DNA from: Pilaira anomala
Taxonomy: Eukaryota > Mucoromycota > Mucoromycetes > Mucorales > Mucoraceae
Length of the DNA: 64,000 bases
Assembly: GCA_025716855.1 (NCBI GenBank)
Contig: JAIXMQ010000030.1
Span: 124,001-188,000, forward strand
Direction: 5' to 3'
A program made the position numbers and the translations under genes. The stretch's first letter is position 1. Every line of letters begins with the position of its first letter. The notes beneath the pieces were generated by a model that was given only the letters and a program-made list of their open reading frames with translations, was not told the DNA's origin and did not search any database. This document shows, one piece after another, positions 23,201 to 42,411 of the stretch.

Positions 23201-25584
23201 CCGTCATCTACCATGGTAGCCGCAGTAGAAAGTCGATGTCCTGTAGAAGAAGAATCATCGTCATCAAAATCCATTCGACTGTCGGTTCTTGTTCTACGTG
23301 ATTGTCGAATACGACCAATATCATCGTACAATTTTTCAATATCTTCATCTTTCAGTCCATTAAATTTTGTTTCAGAAGAATAATGATTTCTCATTGCTTC
23401 TAAACGAGCATAATTCCAATCCGTAAGTTCAGAAGAAGAAGAAGTTAATAAGTTGGGATCAAGATTATTTTCGTCTTCGCTCGTACTGCTATTAGAATCA
23501 ATAGGTTGTGGTGAACTTGTGATTTGTCTGATCGTATCGTTTCGTTCTCTTCTAATTTCTTCTGGATGATTAAAACGAAATATATGATGATGTCCAAGAA
23601 TGATACGATAACCGTTCTTTAAAAGACGCGGTTCACTAATACGTACACCATTGACCATGGTCATTGCATCTTTTTTATCTGTAGCAGGATGTAAAGTAAC
23701 AGAATTATCAGGACCATGTTCAAACCAACAATGTTCATCTTGAATATTAGCACCACTCAACCGAATTTCACATTGACTTTCACCTTCTTGTCTTCCAACT
23801 CTTGTTTTACCGACTTTAATTTGATACATTAAACATTCAGACATGAAAGGATCTTCATTTAAATTTACAATCGATGGAATTTCTTTTGGCATATAAATAC
23901 CCATATTACTTTTATCAATCGTAATACCTAAATCTTGTAAAGCCTTTTCTCGATCCAGATGAATTTGTTTTGTTCTCTTTAACTTTTCTTCCCAGGTTTC
24001 TTTTAAATTCGCTAATAACTTTTCTGAACTGGTGAGTTGATCTACCACTTCTTGTTTTGTCATTTTCTTTTTATTTCCTTGTGCGTCTTCGATCACTAAT
24101 ACTTGAGCTGCATTTGTAATGGTCGAACGTGTAGGTAGAGGTGTTCTACCACTCGCTGCGGCTGCTTTTGCTTCTTCTTGACGATGTGCACTCGCTCCGG
24201 ATAATTCTTCAACTACTTCAGGTGCATAAACACGTAATCGATCACGTAAAGTATCCAATTCTTCTTTTAATTCTCGAATCATCTTTGCATTCGGGTCTTC
24301 GTTCACCACGGCCTTATTTGTAATCTTCTTGGCTTGATCTGCATATCTTAATGTACTAAGCGTTTCATCATAATCTGCTGGTGAAATAGCTGCAATCATC
24401 GCTGTCTTGGAGTTACCTCCCAATGAATCTTTCAAGAGCCAGGTCAGGACTGAATCACGATAGGGGATAAAGACCTCCTTCTTTTTACCGCCTTTTTTAT
24501 TGGCTTCGGCAATAGATTGATCTGCGAGACCTGAAATTACTTTACCAAGTGTAGTTAAAGAACGATTGATGTTAGCACCTTCTTTTAATCTGGCACCAGT
24601 TGCACCTGTACTATTCGCACGTTCACTACCAGCCAAATCGACAAGACTAAATGTATAATTGTTTAGTGATATATTCATATGATTTAATCGGTGTGTCTAT
24701 ATATACCTAATTCGAGCGACTTTCTCTGTTTCTAATTTAGTTGCTTCATCTAATCTAGTTTGAGTCAAGAAAAGAGTAAAGACAGCATGAGAACGAGAAG
24801 AAGTTTCGTTCATGTTTGTAGCAGCGACTGTACGAGCTTTATTTCCTTCATCCATTAAATGATTAATATCATCAAAAGAACGAACGACTAGACGAGAAAG
24901 ATCCTCAACATAGGGGCCAAGGGATGGATGCTCACGGACTTTAAGGTTACCCTTATTTTTAGGGTTTAATAAATCATGTACTTTCTCATTATAGATTTCA
25001 ATATAGGAGACTTCAACGCGAAAATTAAGTGTTTTATCTTGATTGGATTCGATACGATTGAATAATTCCATACATGTCATTGGTGTAATACCTCGATCTT
25101 CACCATAACCCATCATTGAATAAGATTTACCTGAACCTGTCTGTCCGTCTATATCATCAAAGGAATGAGTACAATGTATATGTATATGTGTGTTTTTTTT
25201 TAAAAAAAAAAACTTACAAGCAAAAATACAGCAGTTATAACCATCAAAAGCATGATTTAATAAATCTTCTCCAAGGTCATTATAGACAGTTTGTTGATCT
25301 GCATAAGTAGGATCGGATTTATCGGCAGACCAGTAAGATTTATCAAATGTGAATGCTTTTACATCTTCCATATCTCGATTGCCTTTATGATCGGGTGGTT
25401 TAGATATAATCGTTTGGTTTCCTTCCATTCGAATTAAACATGCTGCTCCACGTGCAAGTTCTAAAATACTCTTAAATCATTAGTTTGCTATTGGTTACAT
25501 ATTAAAAAAAAAAAAAAAAGGGTTTTTACCTCTAGAGTTGAGAGGACGACATCTCACTACGACTTTAATATTTCCTCCACTCAT
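20237..25584 (-). CDS. Kinesin-3 motor (UNC-104/KIF1 type) with FHA and PH domains
   Basis: Eight minus-strand exons splice in frame: 25530..25584, 25218..25460, 24707..25148, 20968..24646, 20753..20865, 20599..20685, 20412..20520, 20237..20350; total about 1613 residues. The motor domain (1 to about 355) has the P-loop [13 protein letters not shown], switch [12 protein letters not shown] and switch [18 protein letters not shown] long Lys insert ([19 protein letters not shown]) is typical of kinesin-3. An FHA domain follows at about 520-620 ([20 protein letters not shown], then [17 protein letters not shown]), then KIF1B-like and DUF3694-like regions. The three last exons rebuild a PH domain ([26 protein letters not shown]). 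Such motors carry vesicles and endosomes toward microtubule plus ends, binding membrane lipids through the PH domain. No coding break was seen. Confidence 0.93.
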
Positions 25585-25851
25585 TATTTAAATTGTTGAT
25601 GATGAAATGTCGATTCGTTTTAAAGGTTGTCCTTTTTTTTTGTGTGTGTGTCTTTTTTGTTGCTTTCGTTTTTTTTTTTTATTGTATATGTGGGTCGTGA
25701 GCTATTTTTTTTTTTTTAAAAAAACAGGTACCAAAAATAAAAATAAAAAAAAAGAGAAAAGGGCAAGTCTTCTTTCTTCTTATTTTAACAAGTTGGTCCA
25801 AAAGCTAATTCAAAAATAAAAAAATAAAGAGAGAAAAAAGGTAATGAAAAC

Positions 25852-25882
<31 letters not shown>

Positions 25883-26001
25883 TAAAAGACAAAAAAGAAA
25901 ATATGAAAAAATATGATTGTTTTATTAAAAAAAATGGGGGGTGTTGAAATGAAAAAAAAAAAAAAATATGTGTAACTAAAGAGTGCTGCTGCTTCTCTAT
26001 T
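25585..26001. other. Intergenic region with long homopolymers
   Basis: Kinesin promoter region on one side and acyltransferase 3' region on the other. It contains about 27 consecutive A at 25852-25880 and many T runs. No gene. Confidence 0.5.
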
Positions 26002-28308
26002 TTATTCACTTTCAGAATCATCAGAATTAGAACCTAAATTAAAGAGGTGTCGATCATCAAACCATTTTTGAATAGAAGTAGTGATATTTGAAGAAGGTAA
26101 AATACTTCTAGATTGAATTTGATCTTTGAGTTCCATGTCATCGAATTTATGAATATCAAAGTCTTCAATTGCAGTTGCAGCATTTTCATTCACAAACTTT
26201 GTAATCGTATCAGATAATTGTTCCCTCATAATACGTAATCCGGCTGCTCCATCTGGGTTACTAAGTGAAAGGAACAAAGGTCGAAGTGAGTTATAAATAT
26301 CAATCGAGTTCTCCAACACAAGTCCACAAATGTATTGAATAAATGGTAATACAACCCAGACTAATAAAGAAAGTCCAAATGCATGATCATATCCGTGTTG
26401 CCATAGATACAAAAATATCAAGAAACTATAGAATCCATATAATGCAGGCATACCCACCATAGCAACTAAAATCTTCCATGTAGCAAGTACATCACGTGCT
26501 GCAATTTTGACAGTGGAACCAGCAAGTGCCTCTATTTATATAACAATAATCATATGATAAATATATATATATGTATATACAAGTGATACACATTTTTCTA
26601 ATTTTTACCTTGTTGTTTCTTCTGACTAATGATAAGAGTTAAAATGATTAAAGGTGAATTGATCAAGACACTAATAAATCGTAATAAATGTAAGTATATG
26701 TTTGTTTGTTTTAAAAATGTAATAATACTAACGATGGGAAACCAAAAATTGCTAAAAAGACGAGTTTTAAAATGCGGGAAACTAATATAGGTGCTGCAGA
26801 ATACATTGTTGTTTGTGTTCTAGCCACTTGATGATCTCTTAAACCAAAATATTTCAATGTATTGTTATAAGCCTTGATACGTTGTGCTAAATCCACTAAA
26901 CGTTGATCCTTTTCAAAGTATTTATAGCCTAGTAAAAATCTTCGATTTAATTCAACCACCTGATCAATTCTTAACTTGTGTTCGGATGCAGGCCTATATA
27001 AGCGACGTGCAGTCGCAATGATCTAATGTTTTTTTTTAGTTATACATACGTTATATTATATTATTATATATATATATTACCATCAATACATCATAACTAG
27101 GCGCATTTACTGTTACACTCTTTAATCCGTCATAGCCAGCATCTAATAAACTAGCAATCGCTTCACGTTTCTCACTCCCTCCTTTAGCATATTTTTCTAC
27201 CAATTCAGGATCAATTGAAATAGGTACACCATACGATACAACTGCACGGGATCTGAATCGATGAGGATGGAAATAATTGAGCCCTAAAAAAAAATCAATC
27301 ACTGTTAAATTTTCATTACATTTCTTGTTTTATTTGTTATTTTACCAACTGGTACAATCTTGACATTTAAATTTTTGTTTTGAGCCATTGCACTTAACGC
27401 CATAATTGCAAACCCAGCTATATTTAATATGTTTAGTTGAAACATATACATTTATATGTATCTGTATATTGTTTTTTACCTTTCAATGGAAGCATTTCAG
27501 TTCTATCATGGCTACCACCTTCAGGGAAAATAACAAGTGATTCTCCTTGATCAAGACGTTCATGCACTTTTTCATATAATTTGCTTTGATCAATATGAGG
27601 GATAATTTTATATGCAGCGCCTTTAGAAATCAATTCAATCGCCTCTGGACTGATGTCATTTTTCAATTCCAATTCTGTATCGGATAATACTCGAACCACT
27701 GGAAGCTGTATAGTCTTGCTTAAAACTATCAAATCTCGAGGTCCAACTTGTTGAATAAACTCTGTATTCTCACCGCATAGAATCTTGGTTTCCTTTGTTG
27801 AAATAATCTTTCCTGCTCCTTTTGTTGCGAGATCTTGAGGACGAATGACGGGAACTAAAGTGTAAGAGAGAGAGAGAGAGAGAAAAATGAGTTATTCAAG
27901 TTATGTCTATTGTTCATGTATTTATGTATACTTACTAGCTTTTAATAAACGCGCTGCTGTACCAATAACTTTACGTTTAAAAGAAGATTGAGCCATTAAG
28001 GGAGAGAAACGACGCGGGTTTGAAATAATGACCATGCCGGGATCAACAAATCTAGGGACAACCATCAATAAAAATAAAAAAAAAATAGTATTGTATGTAT
28101 ATTACTTACTGGTTGGCATGAGGGGCAACAATAAAGATACAAGGATCTTCTTTGGGTATATTCTCTGTACCGCTAATAGACATCACATCAATACCCGTAT
28201 AACATACATGTTTTATTGTTACTATTACCTCACTTTGATTTCTCTAAAAAAGATATCAGCTACTAGTTTAAAACCTAGTTTTACACCATCATAAGCTTCA
28301 ATAGGCAT
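26002..28308 (-). CDS. Glycerol-3-phosphate/DHAP O-acyltransferase (GPT2/SCT1 type)
   Basis: Nine minus-strand exons (28229..28308, 28110..28172, 27936..28051, 27480..27854, 27346..27417, 27081..27283, 26733..27022, 26609..26670, 26002..26531) give about 596 residues. Block I reads VAPHANQFVDPGMV, block III VIFPEGGSHDRTEMLPLKAG, block IV IVPVGLNYFHPHRFRSR, all characteristic of the fungal Gpt2/Sct1 acyltransferases. These enzymes make lysophosphatidic acid, the first step of glycerolipid synthesis, in the ER membrane. Hydrophobic segments follow at about 375-400 and 430-500 (for example LYGFYSFLIFLYLW and VVLPFIQYICGLVL). The tail is acidic and Ser-rich, ending NSDDSESE, which may be phosphorylated as in yeast. 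Start ATG at 28306-28308 gives a natural short N-terminus. Confidence 0.9.
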
Positions 28309-29059
28309 TGTTTAAAATAATAATAATAATAATAAGATATAAAAATTGTTAAAAGAGAAGAGAAAATGTCAAGCTTAAAAAAGAAAAAAACTTAAATATA
28401 ACTTTTTTTTTTTCACATGAAAACAATATGGGATTAAAATATCACTGAACTTGAATTTTGCACATGCAGTAGAATGATTTAAACTAATTGTAAAATCATT
28501 AAGAAAAAGTTTACTGTTTAAAATAAACAGGTGCTCATCTCGTACAAGAAGAATGTTGCATTACTAAAAACAGTTTGATTTCGCATGAAATTATAAAAGA
28601 GTCATTCTTAAAGAATATAAATTTAAAAAAGACGTCGTCAGTGCACTATTATAAAGTAATGGATCAAAAAAAAAAAAAAAAAGATACACATATAAACCCA
28701 CGTTTTCAAGAGTGAGTTAATATATTTATAAATTATACCCTTTCGTGTTACTGAAAAGGTTCACAATCATATGTGTATTACTTTTTTGATCACAAAGATT
28801 AGGTTTTTTTTTCTTTTCTTTACTGTTGTCGATTTTTGAGATCTTTTTATTATTATTATCATTGTTACATATACTGACCACACAAAACGTATCATTTTAG
28901 TTATCAACTTTCCATTTTTGTGGTCATGTTGTTAGCATAATGTTATTCTTTGTTCATTCAATTCTATTTAAATGAACGTACACATTCTCTTTTTTTTTTT
29001 TTCCTTTTTTTTCAGATATAGCAGAAAACTTGTATACATATACGCACTCAAATTGATAA
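28309..29059. other. Divergent promoter region
   Basis: About 750 bp between the leftward acyltransferase and a rightward hypothetical gene, with T-rich tracts near 28990-29015. No gene found inside. Confidence 0.5.
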
Positions 29060-29761
29060 ATGGACTTTTCATTACTACTACAAAGAGCGATAAATGTATA
29101 TTATGTCATATCATATACACTTTCTACATCAAAAATTAATTTACAATGCGGACAAAAACTAGCACAAAGACTCTGCTACAGAAATTATGAACGACTACTA
29201 CATATAAAACCAAAACAATCTCCTGTTAACCCAAAATACACACTTTTCGTTACAAAATTATCCTGTTCTGAAATACTTGTTCGTAGCAAGTTAAATACCA
29301 ATTTCAAAAATAGATTTAAGAACATGGTGATCCACCAACAAAAGCTGATAGATATCTCTAAACCGTTTACTCAATCACACACTTGGATATCTTATCTACC
29401 TGAGCATACATATCAATTGAATGAATTAGAAAAAGCTTTTCGGTCACTGATGAATACCTGTTTAAAGTTAGAGACAAGTAATGATCTAGAACAAGGATTT
29501 GCGTTTAGTTCAGTGTGTGAGTTTGTTAACGAGTTCATGGAAGAAATTCGTGTTCAGTTAGATCCGTTTACGAAAGTTGATCAAGGCAACTGTCAAGTTG
29601 TTATGGCTACAAAAGTCTCTACTGCAATGAACTTTATAGAGGAATTGTTACAGTCTCCATTAATTTATGATATTCATCTTCATTGGTTTTGTACTGATCG
29701 TATTGAGGCTCTTTTAAGTCAATGTATTGAATTGGGTGAGAGATTACATGAAAGAAAATAA
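29060..29761 (+). CDS. Hypothetical protein, 233 residues
   Basis: Single uninterrupted frame from ATG 29060. The composition is ordinary for a globular, mostly helical protein, with LEKAFRSLMNTCLKLETSND and VSTAMNFIEELLQSPLIYD as likely amphipathic helices. It has no signal peptide, obvious membrane segment or known motif. It is followed closely by an AT-rich 3' region and then the convergent gene at 29964..31965. I do not recognise the family. The length and non-repetitive sequence argue that it is real. Confidence 0.6.
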   Translation: MDFSLLLQRAINVYYVISYTLSTSKINLQCGQKLAQRLCYRNYERLLHIKPKQSPVNPKYTLFVTKLSCSEILVRSKLNTNFKNRFKNMVIHQQKLIDISKPFTQSHTWISYLPEHTYQLNELEKAFRSLMNTCLKLETSNDLEQGFAFSSVCEFVNEFMEEIRVQLDPFTKVDQGNCQVVMATKVSTAMNFIEELLQSPLIYDIHLHWFCTDRIEALLSQCIELGERLHERK

Positions 29762-29963
29762 AATAAACCCCCTCTTTTTGTACATATATTTTTACTTTCG
29801 TGTCTTAAAAAGACTGAGTTTTCTTTAAAAGTGTGCATTAATGAATTTTGATTTAGACTTGACAGTAGTAATAGAATGGAAGTTTTTTTTTATTTTTTAT
29901 TAGATATGTATAATTATGTGTAAATTTAGATATTTGTATATATTTATATATTTATATATATTT

Positions 29964-31965
29964 TTATGATTCAATCTGTCTTTCTAAACGATCAAGTCGC
30001 TCACGTAAAGTATCCAACATGGTATGATATTCTTGTGGTCCAATATCATTTTGTGATCTTACAATAGTAGGTGGCATTTGTAATTCCTCATGTTGTTGTT
30101 GTTGTTGTTGTTGTTGCTGTTGCTGTACATCATCTCTTTTTCTTTCAGAAAGTGCAACTAAATCTTCTGCAACAGACCTTTCTTCTCGTGTAGCACTAGG
30201 TAAAGGAGAAGGTAAAGAAGTAGTTTCGGTCCTCAAGTCAGGTTGCTTTTGTAATTGTTTTTTCATGGGTGAAAAACTATTACTGTTGTTATTCATATGA
30301 TCATTTCTATCAAACTTGTTTTCAATCACTTCAATACGTCGAATCAAAGCATCCACTGTTTGTTCCATTTGTGACATGGTTCCCCATTGAGCTTCCTTTA
30401 CTTGATTCCTAACTAACCCTTCAATTGTTGTTGCAGAAGCTTGTAAAGTTTGCATTAAAGAAGATGAGCGTCGAATTTGATCATCTAGTGTACTTTTTAA
30501 TGTACGTGTAGTTTCGATGGTATCAAATAAATGTTCAAAAGGTTGAAGGTATTGTTGACGTTGAAGAGCCGCAAATGAATTTGTGGTAGGTGTCTTGGGT
30601 GGTAATGGAATACTAGCGGCTGTAACAGCTAATTGCTTTTGTTGTTGTTGAGATGATTCTTGACTTCTTTGATAAGAAGAAGGTTGAGGCTTGGGATGAT
30701 GACTACCATATAATGAAGGAGAAGGTACATAGTGTTGATACATGATATTTTCTCTACTGGTTGGATGTGCAGAATGAGGAGGTTGTTGTTGTGAAGGTAC
30801 GATAGGTGGAATGGCAAATTCATGTCGTCTAGGTGAGGGTTGATGAGCAAAAGGAGGTCTTGCAATCGTAGCAGAAGCAGGTACAATCGAATGAGGTGTT
30901 GCAGCATGATTTGCTATATATATATTTATAAAGAAAAAAAATAAGTTATTTTTTTATAATAGTATGTGTGTGTGTGTACCTTAATTACTTACCATAATTA
31001 GATCGACTATGTTGCTGGGTTGGTTGATTTGGTATAGGTCGATTAAAATTAGAATTAATTGGTGCAGATCTTACACCTGCTAATTGTTCATGGTAGGAAG
31101 GCGCAAAAATAGTCAAATTCAATGAATTCTTATGCTTGTTTGAAAGTCTTTTACTGTTGGAAGGTGAAGTAGGAGGAATTGGTAATGGTGGTGGTGGTGG
31201 CTGTTCTTCTGTTTCGGTTGCTGGATAAGATTGAATTTTACGAATTTGTCTTGAAATAGGTACATTATTACCGGTTGTTACTGCTGATAACGAATGAGGT
31301 CTTCTTTCTCTATCTTCTGAAATACGTGAGGGTGAAGAACCGGGTCCAATACGTTGTCGTTTATTAGGTGATTCAAGTATACTATTAGATAGTAGTTAGT
31401 ATATACATGTAAAAAAGTAAATGTTTTCTTTTTTATACCTTTGTCTTCTTAACTCGCTGGAATTCAAAAGCACTTTATCTAGAGCCATGGCGTTTCTTGA
31501 TTCAGGTAATAACTGATGAAGAGATGGAGGAGAAGTTGGTTCAGTCTTTACCGTTCGTTCACCTTCTCTATCCATAACGTCTTCCATATTTTCTAAAGGT
31601 AATTGTACTGATTCCCAAATATGTTCTTCTTTAGGCGCTCTTTTGAATTGAGGAAAAGTTCGAAGAATGGCATCAGCAAGACCGATGCTGTAATCGTTTG
31701 GTTTCAGTTTACATAATTCAGCTAATAATGGATTATTAAATTGGTGAGCCAAGTCAGCCAATACTTTAGTGTCTAAGTAAGTATCTTCATGATCTTTATA
31801 ACAATTTTTATAAGTGGCTTTTTTGAATGTAAATACAGGTATATTAAACAATAATTTGATATCTGATAGTCTATACAATAATATATCTGTTTCTGGTAAA
31901 CGAAATAAAATGAAAGGCTTATGATGATCAGAGTATATTCCTAATAATTGACTAAGCACTTTCAT
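29964..31965 (-). CDS. Large low-complexity protein with conserved-looking N-terminus and C-terminal coiled coil
   Basis: Three minus-strand exons (31439..31965, 30993..31381, 29964..30913) give about 621 residues. I choose the ATG at 31965 (MKVLSQLLGIYSDHHKPFIL) because the frame upstream is only repeated Ile codons. Residues 1-110 look folded (FILFRLPETDILLYRLSDI; FKKATYKNCYKDHEDTYLD). The rest is Pro/Ser/Gln-rich with NKRQRIGPG as a possible nuclear localisation signal. Near the C-terminus a polyglutamine run of about 12 residues is followed by a leucine heptad helix ending RERLDRLERQIES, likely an oligomerisation coiled coil. The layout suggests a nuclear regulatory or scaffold protein. 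I do not recognise the family. Confidence 0.65.
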
Positions 31966-32104
31966 AATAATAATAATAATATTAAGTAAAAATAAGAAAA
32001 CAAACAACAAAAGAAAGGAGTTTTCATCTTAAATACTTTTTTTGTATCACTTTTCTTTTTATAAATTGTAATTTAATTGGATAATAAAAAAATGACAGAT
32101 TTTA

Positions 32105-38139
<6,035 letters not shown>

Positions 38140-39058
38140 ATGGCTCAACAAATCGAGCGTAATCAAGAGGCTACCATTTATATCGGTAACCTTGATGACC
38201 GTTGTTCAGAATCACTTGTTTGGGAACTCATGTTACAAGCTGGTCCTGTTGGTAAGTTCATAAAAAAAAGAAAGAAAACAAGAAACAACCATGTTGACTC
38301 ATATAACATCAAACTAGTGAATGTTCATTTACCTAAAGACAGAGTAACACAAACTCACCAAAGTTACGGGTTTGTGGAATTTTTGACAGAAGAGGATGCT
38401 GATTATGCTATAAAGATTATGAACCAAGTACGACTTTATGGTAAACCTATTCGTGTCAATAAGGTAACGTGTTTTTTTTTTTGTTGTTGGTGTTATTGAT
38501 TCGAGAGAGAGAGAGAAAAATGTATATTAACATTGAGAATAGGCTACTTCAGATAAAAAGAATTTGGACGTGGGGGCAACATTATTTATTGGTAATTTGG
38601 ATCCAGAAGTGGACGAAAAGATGTTGTACGATACTTTCAGTGCGTTTGGTTTAATTGTTCATACACCAAAGATTTCGAGAGATCCCGAGACAGGTGGTGT
38701 AAAAGGATTTGGGTTCATTAGTTTTGATAATTTTGAATCAGCCGATGCAGCTATTGATGCTATGGAAGGACAATACTTGATGAATAAACAGATTACAGTT
38801 TCTTACGCTTTCAAGAAGGATGGTAAAGGAGAGAAACATGGTTCGGCCGCAGAGAGATTATTGGCAGCTGAAGCAAGGAAAAATGTACAAATGCCAAATC
38901 GATTATATTCTGGTGGTCCTGCCATGGCACCTGCCATTGGTGCTACCAGTGTGTATGCAGGTGGTGTTAGACCTCCTCCTCCTCCACCACCCATGGGAGG
39001 TCCTGCTGGCTATCCTAATATGGTATATACATCTCAACAATATCCTGCTTGGCAATAA
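38140..39058 (+). CDS. Splicing factor 3B subunit 4 (SF3B4/Hsh49), two RRMs
   Basis: Three exons (38140..38251, 38318..38463, 38543..39058) give 257 residues. RRM1 begins [11 protein letters not shown] with RNP1 SYGFVEF; RRM2 begins [14 protein letters not shown] with RNP1 KGFGFISF. The sequence through NVHLPKDRV and [20 protein letters not shown] is characteristic of SF3B4, a U2 snRNP protein that contacts pre-mRNA upstream of the branch point. The C-terminus is short and Pro/Gly-rich ([11 protein letters not shown]), nearer the compact yeast Hsh49 than the long Pro-rich animal protein. Confidence 0.95.
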
Positions 39059-39827
39059 AAGTAAAAAACAAATATAAAAAAGAGAAAGGAAAAAAATAAA
39101 TAAATAATGCTCTGACTGTAAAAAAAGAAAGCTGATACAATACGGATTTTGACACGAAAATATTACATTTATGTATTAGAGGGCTGAATTGGAAACTATT
39201 TATATATGGCTGTTACTTTTAAGTTTGTTTCAAGAATATTATTGCTATTCCTGATAAACCAATCTATTATACATGTGAAAAAAAGTAAATGCATCTCTGC
39301 ATGGTTTTCTTATAATTTTTCAATTCGCGGTTACACAGTGTATGCCCTTCCTAGCCGTAAATAGCGAGAAAGAGCAGACGACTTAATAGTTCCATTGTCG
39401 TACGCACTATTAAAGTGAATAGCCTTATAGATCATAGTTACTTTTCTTTGGTTCATGATAATTGGATTGATCTCCGTTAATTATCTCGAATGTTATAATT
39501 CGAAACATATAAGCATTTAAGTTCGCTACAGTAAAGTGACTCTTGCTTAATAGAAAGTTAAACTTTAAAAGAGCGTGTGTAATAAAAAAAAAATTCCATT
39601 GATTTTCTTATTTACAAGCATTTAAACGGACCAAAACTTTTTTAAAGGTATATATCATATTATTTGGTTCCTGAAAGTTATCCCCTCTCTCTCTCGCTCT
39701 CTCGAAAAATACGTTAGTAGAAAATACAATACGTGACTGTGGAGTTTTATATTTAAACTTTTTTTTTTTTTTCTTCCTATTCTTCTTCTCTTCTTTCATA
39801 TATTTTCAATATAGACATGAAGACATT
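39059..39827. other. Intergenic region between SF3B4 and SKN7
   Basis: AT-rich spacer with CT-rich sequence at about 39676-39705 and T runs just before the SKN7 start. No gene supported. Confidence 0.5.
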
Positions 39828-42073
39828 ATGTCAAAGAACAAAAGTAATATGAAACAAACGAAACTTAATGAAACTTCCGGATCTGTACCTGAATTCATTC
39901 AAAAATTATTTAGGTAAGAAAGAAATAGCTCACGTTTTTCTTTTTTTTTTTTTATTAATACTTTTTCATAAATAGGATGCTCGAAAATAAAGCATTTAAA
40001 GATACATTCTGTTGGAGTACGGATGGGACAACATTTATTGTAAAAGATACCAACGAATTTTCAAAGAGTATTTTACCAAAGCATTTTAAACATTGTAACT
40101 TTGCTAGTTTTGTTCGTCAGTTAAACAAGTATGATTTCCATAAAGTACGAAACGGTGAAGATGGACAAAGGACTTATGGAGATCAAGTATGATTCTTTTT
40201 TTTTTTTTTTTTTTGTTACTGCTACTCTCTCAATCATACTAACAAATCAAAAATAAGGCTTGGGAATTTATCCACCCAAAGTTTATTAGGGACCGTAAAG
40301 ATCTACTGGAAGAGATTAAAAGAAAGGCACCAGGCACTAAACCAAAGAAGGAAGAATCGACGACGACAACAACAACGACGACGACGAATAAAATTAAACA
40401 ATCTGACAGTATTCAAGAAATTAAAAATATTGGGATCAATTTACAAACACAGATAGATCAACTAAAAAAGTCGAAGTCCACGTTAGAAGAAACAATATCA
40501 AAACTAAATGAGACTGACAATCAGATCATGACTGAATTAGTTAATTTTAATAAGAATATGGCTGTCAAAGATAACTTGATCAAAGACTTTTTAAGAATCA
40601 TGTCTGAAAAAGAAAAGAGTAAGTACTTTTACTATTATTATTATTATTATTATTATTATTATCAATTCACACATAAGATATAGAAATTCATGTACCTGGA
40701 AATGAAGCACAAAAGTTATTTGATTCATATGCTCGGATTTCTCAAAATACATTAGAACACATGAATAAACTAAACAAGGAATTGAATATATCCAGTATAT
40801 CAGATAGTAAACAAACAGCATCAGCGGCGGCAGCAGCAGCAGCTTCAATGAATGCTGGAAGTTTAATTGGATCACCCTTAAAAACTGCTGATGGACTTAC
40901 ATTTGTTACTTTGGGCAGATTATCTTCCAATATGTCGGTGAGGGATAATAAACCTGCAATTGAAATTATGGCTGCAGATCAAAAATCGAATTTAGCTACT
41001 ACACTACAAAGACCCAGTCATTTAAAAACAAAATCTTTTAACTCGAATTCTTCTTCCTCTTCTTCTTCTTCAAACACAACAAATGCAACTTCTGCATCTT
41101 CATCTGCTTCGTCTTCTTCGTCATCTCAGGTCAGCTGGACTGTACCTCCGCGTATATTGTTAGTTGATGATGATTCTGTATATCGTGACCTAAGCGGAAA
41201 GCTCTTATCCGTTATAGGTTGTACAATTGATCTAGCAAAAGATGGTGTCGAAGCTTTAAAGAAAATGGGCATGGAGAAATATGACTTGATTTTGATGGTA
41301 ACTAAACGAAAACGATATATACATGTATATTATATTACATCTTACTAATTTAATTCTAATTAAAATTATAGGATATTGTGATGCCGAAAATGGACGGTAT
41401 TTCAGCTACACGTAGTATTCGACAATATGACGCTTTAACACCAATTATTTCAATGACATCAAATTTCACAGATAACGACATCATGCAATATATTGGTAGT
41501 GGTATGACGGACATATTACCTAAGCCATTTTCAAAACGTACTCTATATCAAATGCTGGAAAAATATTGTGCGCATTTAAAGACTATCCAAAGGGTCACTG
41601 GATTAGAACCATCTACAGCACTTTTAAATCCTTCACAATTAAATGGTCTAGACTTATTATCCAATCATTCACCTATTTTACCTAACAATAACCCAGAGTC
41701 TTCATCCGTATCTCCCTCACCTGTACCTCCTACAACAACAGTACCACAACCACATTATTCATCAAGTAATAATAGTACACCTGCAAGTACACCAACTGCA
41801 TTTCCATTAGCACCTTATCCATACCCAGTTACAATGAACTCTGTTACCACAGATGATTTCAATAACTCACATCATGGTGAAATACCCAATGTTACATTTT
41901 GGCCGCAGCAACAACCTCAGCAACAAGATCCATTACCTGCAATTATTCCAAATGAGGGAAAATTTACTTGGGCTGTACCAAATACCATAACTGAACAATC
42001 TCAGATTTTTGATCCCGTTGCTGTTGCTTTAAATGAAGCAAACAAGAGACGTAGAATGAACCCAAATGAATAA
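39828..42073 (+). CDS. SKN7/PRR1-type transcription factor: HSF DNA-binding domain plus response-regulator receiver
   Basis: Five exons (39828..39913, 39976..40186, 40258..40618, 40684..41297, 41372..42073) give 657 residues. The HSF-type DNA-binding domain spans about 18-115 (FIQKLF, CWSTDGTTFIVKD, FASFVRQLNKYDFHKV, WEFIHPKF). A coiled coil follows (about 150-205), then Ala and Ser runs, then a receiver domain at about 374-495 with the acidic pair in ILLVDDDS, phosphoacceptor Asp 425 in MDIVMPKMDG, the threonine in SMTSN and the lysine in LPKPF. All four key receiver residues are present. Skn7 proteins take phosphate from a histidine phosphotransfer protein and control oxidative- and osmotic-stress genes. 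The C-terminus is Pro/Gln/Asn-rich. Confidence 0.93.
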
Positions 42074-42093
42074 ATTAATGTGTACATATGTAA

Positions 42094-42099
<6 letters not shown>

Positions 42100-42134
<35 letters not shown>
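42100..42134. repeat. (TA)n microsatellite
   Basis: About 17 TA units just after the SKN7 stop codon, inside its 3' region. It separates SKN7 from the Tc1/mariner remnant that begins near 42270. Confidence 0.8.
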
Positions 42135-42135
<1 letters not shown>

Positions 42136-42411
42136 GGTCTTAGTTTTCCGTTACAAAAATATTTCGTATATCCCATTTTTTGAAGAAACGGCAGCTTTAG
42201 ATTTATAATAATAGATAATTCTCGGGTTTAAATAGCTCAGTTGTTATAATTTACAATTACAGGTGAAGGAAATAGGTTGGGTCACTAAACACAAATTTGG
42301 GCCAGCCAAAAAAAGGCCCAATAAAAATAAAATTGGGTCACTTTTCTGGAAATATAGGTCTTTTCAAAGACGGTAGGACAAGGAAGAATGGAAGATCTTT
42401 TCTTTATTAAA

